Positions 59,161 through 64,000 of a stretch of DNA of 64,000 nt are shown piece after piece. This DNA is from Symbiodinium natans (taxonomy: Eukaryota > Sar > Dinophyceae > Suessiales > Symbiodiniaceae). A program made the position numbers and the translations under genes. Under the pieces are notes generated by a model, which was not told where the DNA came from, ran no database searches, and was given only the letters and a program-made list of their open reading frames with translations. Location: assembly GCA_905221605.1 (NCBI GenBank), contig CAJNDS010002290.1, positions 981,501-1,045,500 on the forward strand, read 5' to 3'. The first letter of the stretch is position 1. Every line of letters begins with the position of its first letter.

Positions 59161-59708
59161 AGCCTCAACGCTGGAGGGAGCCTGTGGGAGCGGACGTGTG
59201 CGTGTGCGCTCGCACGCGCTGCTCGTATGTTTCTCGGGTCCCCAAGTAGCTCATTCCCTTTTTGGTTTTGGGGAACCCTTATACCTTAAACCCTAAACCC
59301 TAAACCCTGAACGCTTATTCCTTTTTGGTTTTGGTGGCTCCCTATTCAAAACTGAATAGTTAGAGAAAGGGGTACGCTGGCTATTGAGGAGCAACTACTG
59401 GGCGACCTAGGTTTAGTTGGGCCAGCCCCACGAAACTTTGAAACTCTTTGGTTTAGTGCTCAGGCCTTAGGGTGTGTGTGTGTTTCTTCTGGCTTGTTTT
59501 TCAAGGTTAGTTTCTGGGCTTCTGCTCCATTACGCGTAAGGATCGCGCAAAATGAGTTATCCCTTCTCCAGGGCCTTGAACCTCAAGCCCTACACCTGAA
59601 ACCCTGAAGCCGATAACATCTCAAACCTGTTCCTTCCCTGCAAAAGGAGGTCTCATCAACGGCATTCCCCGACCGTTTGACCACAGGCTCACTGGTCATG
59701 GAGGCAGA

Positions 59709-59717
59709 CGGGGGAGG

Positions 59718-59762
<45 letters not shown>

Positions 59763-59818
59763 CGAGGGAGAGGGAGAGAGAGGGAGGCAGGTGTCCGCCC
59801 CCCCCCCCCCCCCCCCAA
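59709..59818. repeat. GA microsatellite and poly-C run
   Basis: (GA)n with GAGGGA interruptions at 59709-59790 and about 18 C at 59798-59815. Confidence 0.97.
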
Positions 59819-59944
59819 ACAAAGTCCCCTGTATTGAGGACGTTAGGGTTCAGCATCGTGGGTTAAGGGTTGAGAGTTTAGGGCTTCGGGCTTCGGGGGG
59901 TTCTCATTTAGCAGATCCACCACTTGGATCCTCAGGGTTATCTG

Positions 59945-60380
59945 CCAGGGTTTAGGGTTTAGGGTTTAGGGTTCAGGGTTCAGGGTTCCAAGCAGCACCT
60001 CAAACTCTCCATCCTCAACCCATTGGCGCCTCTCATGGGTTTGGAGCTTTCTCTCAAGTGTGAAGGTCCTTTCTTTAGGGTTTCTAGGGCTACCAGCAGG
60101 GTTTATAAGGTTGCCCTGAGAAGGCCTCAAAACTAAAACGGGTGGAGGCTCTCGTCTCGGGTCCGGTACTCCTTTCTCCCCTAGAAATTCTGCAGCTTTG
60201 TGTTTCAGGGTTTATATAGGGGGTTTAGATGTTTAGGGTTTAGGGTTCAGGGTTTTGGGTTTAGCCAAACCTCAACTACACCATGTTCAGAAGCTTGCTA
60301 GACCATGCGTAGGGTTTAGGGTTCAGGGTTTAGGGTTTAGGGTTTCGGGCCGGTTTAGGGCTCTGTACCCTAAAACCTGA
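59945..60380 (+). repeat. Scattered TTTAGGG units
   Basis: Blocks at 59947-59990, 60225-60260 and 60310-60350. No supported exon between. Confidence 0.85.
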
Positions 60381-60550
60381 TCCCTCGACTCCACGAACGG
60401 GTTTCGCCAAGCTGTTTTGGCGTAGCTGGAATATAAAGACCCGTGCTTTAATCGGCACCCCAAACACGGAAGCCTGACTTGGAGAACGGACCACAGGGGC
60501 TTCAGGGTTTAGGGTTTAGGGTTAGGGCAAGAGGTGCATACAAATTGCTG

Positions 60551-60568
60551 GCCCCGATTTTGGTTCAG
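60551..60568 (+). promoter_or_regulatory. Possible relict spliced leader
   Basis: CCCCGATTTTGGTTCAG resembles the 3' part of the dinoflagellate spliced leader (CCATTTTGGCTCAAG) with three or four differences, 80 bp before the ATG at 60648. Weaker than the match at 333-348. Confidence 0.25.
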
Positions 60569-60647
60569 TTGGGTAGCTGAGTGTTGGCACTCTTCTGCCG
60601 GCTGCTTCAGCGTTTGGGCCCCCTCGTTCTTGCCGAGCAGGGCCATC

Positions 60648-63174
60648 ATGCGTGTCTTCATGGCTTCTGGGGAGGAGTTGGATGCTGAATTGGCGGAGGA
60701 TATCAGCACTGTGAAATCACTCAAGCAACATCTGCAGATGGTTTATGGCTATCCGCGGTTCAGGCAAAGACTCTTGCACAGCAGCGTGATGCTGGCTGAT
60801 TCCTCCAGCTTAGACTCTAGGATGCCCAGTAGTACCCTTATTCAGGTAGTTTTTTTTTTCCATGTGTTTTTTCAGGGTTTAAGTTCCCTTATAAAGCCCT
60901 GTAAGGAAAAAGGGAGCCCTGTTTAGTCAGGTTACTCTTGGGGCTAAACCCTAAACCCTCAACCCTAAACCCTGAGCCCTAAACCCTAAACCCTAAACCC
61001 TAAACCCTAAACCCTAAACCCCCCCGCCCTCCCTACTGGGCAATGTAGGATGAGACCATGGTTCTACAGCTCGTGCTGCTGCCAGTTCTTAGGCAACATT
61101 GGAATCTCGGGATGCCCAGTGGTACCCTTGTTTCCCTTTTTTCAGGGGGGTTAGGGTTTAGGGTTTAGGGTTTAGGGTTTTAGGGTTTAGGGTTTAGGGT
61201 TTAGGGTTTAGGGTTTAGGGTTTAGGGTTTGGGGTTGCTCGTTTAGGGTTTAGGGTTTAGGGTTTAGAGTTTAGGGTTTAGGATTAGGGTTTAGGGTTTA
61301 GGGTTTAGGGTTTAGGTTTGCTTTGGTCCCCTTCTAAGCCCCTTTGAGCAAAGACGGGGGCACCCTGATTCTATTCCTAGGCCGCTGGGGGCAAACTAAA
61401 CCCTAAACCCTAAACCCTAAACCCTAAACCCTAAACCCTAAACCCTAAACCCTAAACCCTAAACCCTAAACCCGAAACCGAGGAAGGAGTTGATGGATGC
61501 GGCAACTCGCGGCAACGAGTGTGAAGTCGAGGAGATCTTACAGAGACCACAGGATCCCAATGTGGGTCGCACCCGAGGTCGGAGGGTACTCTAGGCAATA
61601 ATTTATACGGGTTTAGGGTTTAGGGTTTAGGGTTTAGGGTTTAGGGTTTAGGGTTTAGGGTTTAGGGTTTAGGGTTTAGGGTTTAGGGTTTAGGGTTTAG
61701 GGTTTAGGGTTCGGGTGGGTGGTCTCTTTAAGTAGGGTTTCTGTTTTATACATAGGGCATATATTCGGGGCTCTTATTAGGGTACCTAGGGGCTATATTA
61801 AGGTATAAGGGTAACAGTTAAAGAGGCCACCGGCCTTTATAAGGAGTAACTACTAATCGAATTCCCTTCTGGCCCCTTAATATTTACATTATAATGACCC
61901 CAAAACCCTATTCTAATTACTAAGGCCCCTATTTTATGTAGGGGGTATATAAGGGGCCCTTCATTAATGGAACATGCGACTACCCTAAGACCAGGTGGCT
62001 TCCCGGCGCTTTGTGTTGCATGCGGCGAAGGTCATGTGGAAGTTGTGCGTCTTCTACTGGAGGCACTGGCTGACGTCCACCAGGCAGCCAGACGCCGCGG
62101 CACAGCACTCACACTCGCGTCTGAAGCTGGACATGTAGAAGTTGCACGTCTGCTCTTGGAGGCTGCTGCCGTGGAATTATGTGACCTCGATGCACCTCTC
62201 GTCCACGCGTCGACTGACGGTTGGGTGGGTGTCGTTCGCCTGCTTCTGGATGCCAGGGCCTCTCCGAATCCCGCAGATGACGGGCCAGGCTACACAGCTT
62301 TGATCGGCGCATGCTGTGAAGGCCACGTGGACGTTGTGCGCTATCTTTTGGAGGCTCGTGCAGAAACGGACACGAAAGACAGCTCAGGCTACACGGCCAT
62401 CACGCGTGCTTGCGGCAGAGGCCACACGAACGTTGTCAGTTTGCTTCTTGGTGCTGGTGCAGACAAAGACTCAGCTGGTCCCGGTGGTTTCACACCCCTC
62501 ATGAGCGCGTCTCATGAAGGCCACGAGGAGGTTGTGAAACTACTGCTGGAGCCCGGGCACAATTTTTTGTTCAGGCTAAGTATCCACGATTTCATGTATG
62601 TTCCTAAATCGGGGTTTCCGAAGTTAGGGCCATCCTTATTTGAGTCCTGATTATTTTAGGGGAATCCTACTAGTTGGGGATCTTTATTGGGCGTCCCCCT
62701 CCCAAATGTATTCCTTTACAGCGCGGCAGTCGAAAGCATAGTGGGAGTAGTGTACTGGACATGCCGCAAAGCCTACGCGCGATATTGCATAAGTTGCAGT
62801 ATGCAGCCGCCTGCCCTTCCGGGGTTAACTCTAAACCCTAAACCCTACACCCTCGACTCTAAGGACGCTGGCGCCAACAAATCGCTGGTAAGCTCGCACG
62901 GTTTCACGGCTTTGGCCTTCGCGAGGGGGCGTGAGAGTATGGTCGTGAGGCTCCTCCTTGAGAAACTTGGTAGCCCACTGGTACCCTTGTTGCCCTTTTT
63001 TTGGCACTAGTTTCCTTTGTAAAGTACCTTATAACCCCTAAACCCTAAGCCCTAAACCCCTAAACACCAAACAGGGGTGCCTTTATAATAATGTGGTTGC
63101 TGGGCTACCAAGGACAAACTGAGGCTACGAGCGTCCGTGCACCGAGCCTTCAAAGGAAGCGGAAAGGAGTCTGA
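60648..63174 (+). CDS. Ubiquitin-like + ankyrin-repeat protein, six exons
   Basis: Six exons join without a phase error into 347 codons plus TGA: 60648-60812, 61049-61110, 61483-61577, 61995-62548, 62864-62969, 63113-63174. Residues 1-75 form a ubiquitin-like fold (MRVFMASGEELDAELAEDIS, then VKSLKQHLQ, RQRLLH and LQLVLLP). A linker ELMDAATRGNECEVEEILQR then PQDPNVG leads into about seven ankyrin repeats (residues 107-330) with the G-F-x-A-L...G-H-V-E-V-V-R-L-L-L-E-A pattern, and a basic tail SLQRKRKGV. Dinoflagellates carry many such proteins; ankyrins bind partner proteins, the target is unknown. Donors are GA (introns 1, 2, 4) and GT (3, 5); four acceptors are AG|G plus AG|GT at exon 4. The exon 3 donor could instead be at 61566. 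The ATG matches the start of the ubiquitin-like strand. Every intron contains telomere-type repeats. Confidence 0.8.
60813..61048 (+). other. Intron 1: family E element plus CCCTAAA array
   Basis: Family E copy from GATGCCCAGTAGTACCC (60821) to CAGGTTACTCTTGGGGC (60942), then about 11 CCCTAAA to 61022. Ends TGTAG|G. Donor taken as TTA|GACTC because that keeps phase and the expected L-D-x-x-M-x-L-Q-L-V-L-L-P join. Confidence 0.65.
61111..61482 (+). other. Intron 2: family E element opened by telomeric arrays
   Basis: Left end GATGCCCAGTGGTACCCTTG (61111-61130), then TTTAGGG arrays 61148-61318, the element's right part CCCCTTCTAAGCCCCTTTGA to TATTCCTAGGCCGCTGG (61327-61386), then about 12 CCCTAAA (61397-61475) and CCGAG|G. 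Arrays of opposite orientation lie in one intron. Confidence 0.75.
61578..61994 (+). other. Intron 3: TTTAGGG array plus family G element
   Basis: Donor CGAG|GTCGG, about 14 TTTAGGG at 61610-61710, a TATA-rich block, the family G copy at 61838-61960, acceptor ACCAG|G. Confidence 0.65.
62609..62712. mobile_element. Family A element, copy 9, inside intron 4
   Basis: CGGGGTTTCCGAAGTTAGGG at the left, GAGTCCTGATTATTTTAGGG and GAATCCTACTAGTTGGGG inside. Intron 4 (62549-62863) also has two CCCTAAA units at 62830-62846. Confidence 0.65.
62966..63112 (+). mobile_element. Family E element that constitutes intron 5
   Basis: Inverted ends CTTGGTAGCCCA (62966-62977) and TGGGCTACCAAG (63101-63112) are perfect over 12 bp. 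The GT donor (CTTG|GTAGCC) and AG acceptor (CCAAG|G) lie within these ends, so the element is the intron. A block of about five CCCTAAA-type units (63037-63075) sits in its centre; the intact copy at 49092 lacks it. Confidence 0.8.
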
Positions 63175-63420
63175 GGATTTAGGGTTTAGGGTTTAGGGCT
63201 TAGGGTTTAGGGTTAGGGTTTAGTGTTTAGGGTTTAGGGCATGATTCGTATACCATAGGCACAGTATAGTCCTGAATAGTGTTCGTGTCAATCAGCTGTT
63301 TACTCAGACCCTTGGAGGTTTAGCTCGTGATGTCGACCGGATCATGTTTGTAGCTTCTTATGCAGCACGCGCGAACCTAAACCCTAAACCCTAAACCCTA
63401 AACCCTAAACCTCTGAGCCC
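63175..63420. repeat. TTTAGGG then CCCTAAA arrays after the gene
   Basis: G-strand units at 63178-63240 and five C-strand units at 63376-63410, separated by unique sequence. Confidence 0.93.
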
Positions 63421-63915
63421 ATAGCTCTAAACCCAATAGGCGCTTCGGGTTTACGGCAACCACGCTGGACCCCTATGCCCTATGTGGGGGATTCTTCCGA
63501 AATCAGGGCCCTCTTTTAGGTACTATAAATCACGAATTGAATATATTGTACGAACGGAATAACTTGTTTTTATAACCGCGCGGGCATCATCTTTTTGTTT
63601 ATGCGCGTGTGCATTCGTTAGCTCTGTATAACAAGCAGGTTACCTTGAAAGATCATCATAATCTCACGCTACGAAAGTAACGGCGACTGAACGCAACATT
63701 CTATTTTTCTACTAGAAGTGACTTCATTGTTTAGAAGCCCTAGTCTATGACAGACCCCTGCCCGCACATAGGTGTTTCCCAAGGCTGAAGGCCCAGCCGC
63801 AAAAGGAAAGTCAACTTTGGAGAATCAGTATGGCAACTATATCCCTGAGCACAGCGCAACTAGTCTAGAAAACTAGAAAACCCAAAGTCCGAAGCCTGAA
63901 CCTAGGCTGGTAGTG
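63421..63915. other. Repeat-poor end region
   Basis: A family A left-end fragment (63484-63520, TTCTTCCGAAATCAGGGCCC) and AT-rich unique DNA. No telomeric arrays and no supported gene. Confidence 0.5.
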
Positions 63916-64000
63916 GTGGTAGTTGGGTGGGGGTGGGGGTGGGGGTGGGTGGGTGGGGGTGGAGTTGGGGGTGGGGGTGGGGGTGGGGGTGGGGTGGGGA
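63916..64000. repeat. GGGGGT/GGGT minisatellite
   Basis: About 14 units of GGGGGT or GGGT with one GGAGTT interruption, continuing to the window edge. Runs of four or five G every six bases can form G-quadruplexes. Confidence 0.96.

Noticed and set aside
1-64000. tRNA or rRNA genes
   Set aside because: No cloverleaf with a GGTTCGA-type T-loop and paired arms, and no conserved rRNA blocks, were noticed on either strand; a covariance-model scan was not possible.

Overview
The window reads as nuclear DNA of a dinoflagellate, probably a core dinoflagellate near Suessiales or Prorocentrales; the species cannot be fixed from sequence alone. Evidence: all supported coding sequence is on the + strand; a DUF285 (BspA-like) surface-type protein and a ubiquitin-like + ankyrin protein are of kinds common in dinoflagellate genomes; reconstructed introns use GA, GC and GT donors and mostly end AG|G; matches to the 3' half of the dinoflagellate spliced leader lie just upstream of both complete genes; and the dominant repeat is TTTAGGG, the Arabidopsis-type telomere unit reported from dinoflagellates.

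Layout. 1-2360 holds a tandem repeat, an oligo-T/GATCC leader and one intronless gene (388-1809), with no telomeric arrays. From about 2370 to 63400 the DNA is a mosaic of four things: (i) well over 100 short interstitial arrays of TTTAGGG or CCCTAAA and local variants (TTTTAGGG, TTTTTAGGG, CCCTTAA, CCCCAAA, TTTAGAGGG, CCTAAAG); (ii) about ten families of 75-160 bp elements with terminal inverted repeats, repeated across the window (called families A-J and L here); (iii) GC-rich islands of 50-230 bp that read as single exons on the + strand, usually starting AG|G just after a CCCTAAA array and ending at a GT that is often the GTTTAGG of the next array; (iv) homopolymer runs (poly-C/G, T-then-G) and microsatellites.

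The best-resolved gene is 60648-63174: six exons join with matching phases into a 347-codon ubiquitin-like + seven-ankyrin protein, and each of its five introns contains telomere-like repeats and, in four or five cases, a terminal-inverted-repeat element. This shows directly that the arrays lie inside genes. The same logic gives a shorter gene end at 50826-51922 and more than a dozen pentatricopeptide-like (PPR) exon islands between 15.6 and 53.4 kb, probably parts of one or several PPR genes that cannot be joined without RNA data.

Most notable: telomere-type repeats behave as intron material. One unit (GTTTAGG) contains both a GT donor and a TAG|G acceptor, CCCTAAAC contains a branch-point-like CTAAAC, and several inverted-repeat elements are cut open by telomeric arrays at points of microhomology. 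No rRNA, tRNA, CRISPR array or organelle gene was seen. Exon calls rest on reading frames, codon choice and splice phase only; coordinates of repeats and elements were read by eye and may be off by a few bases.
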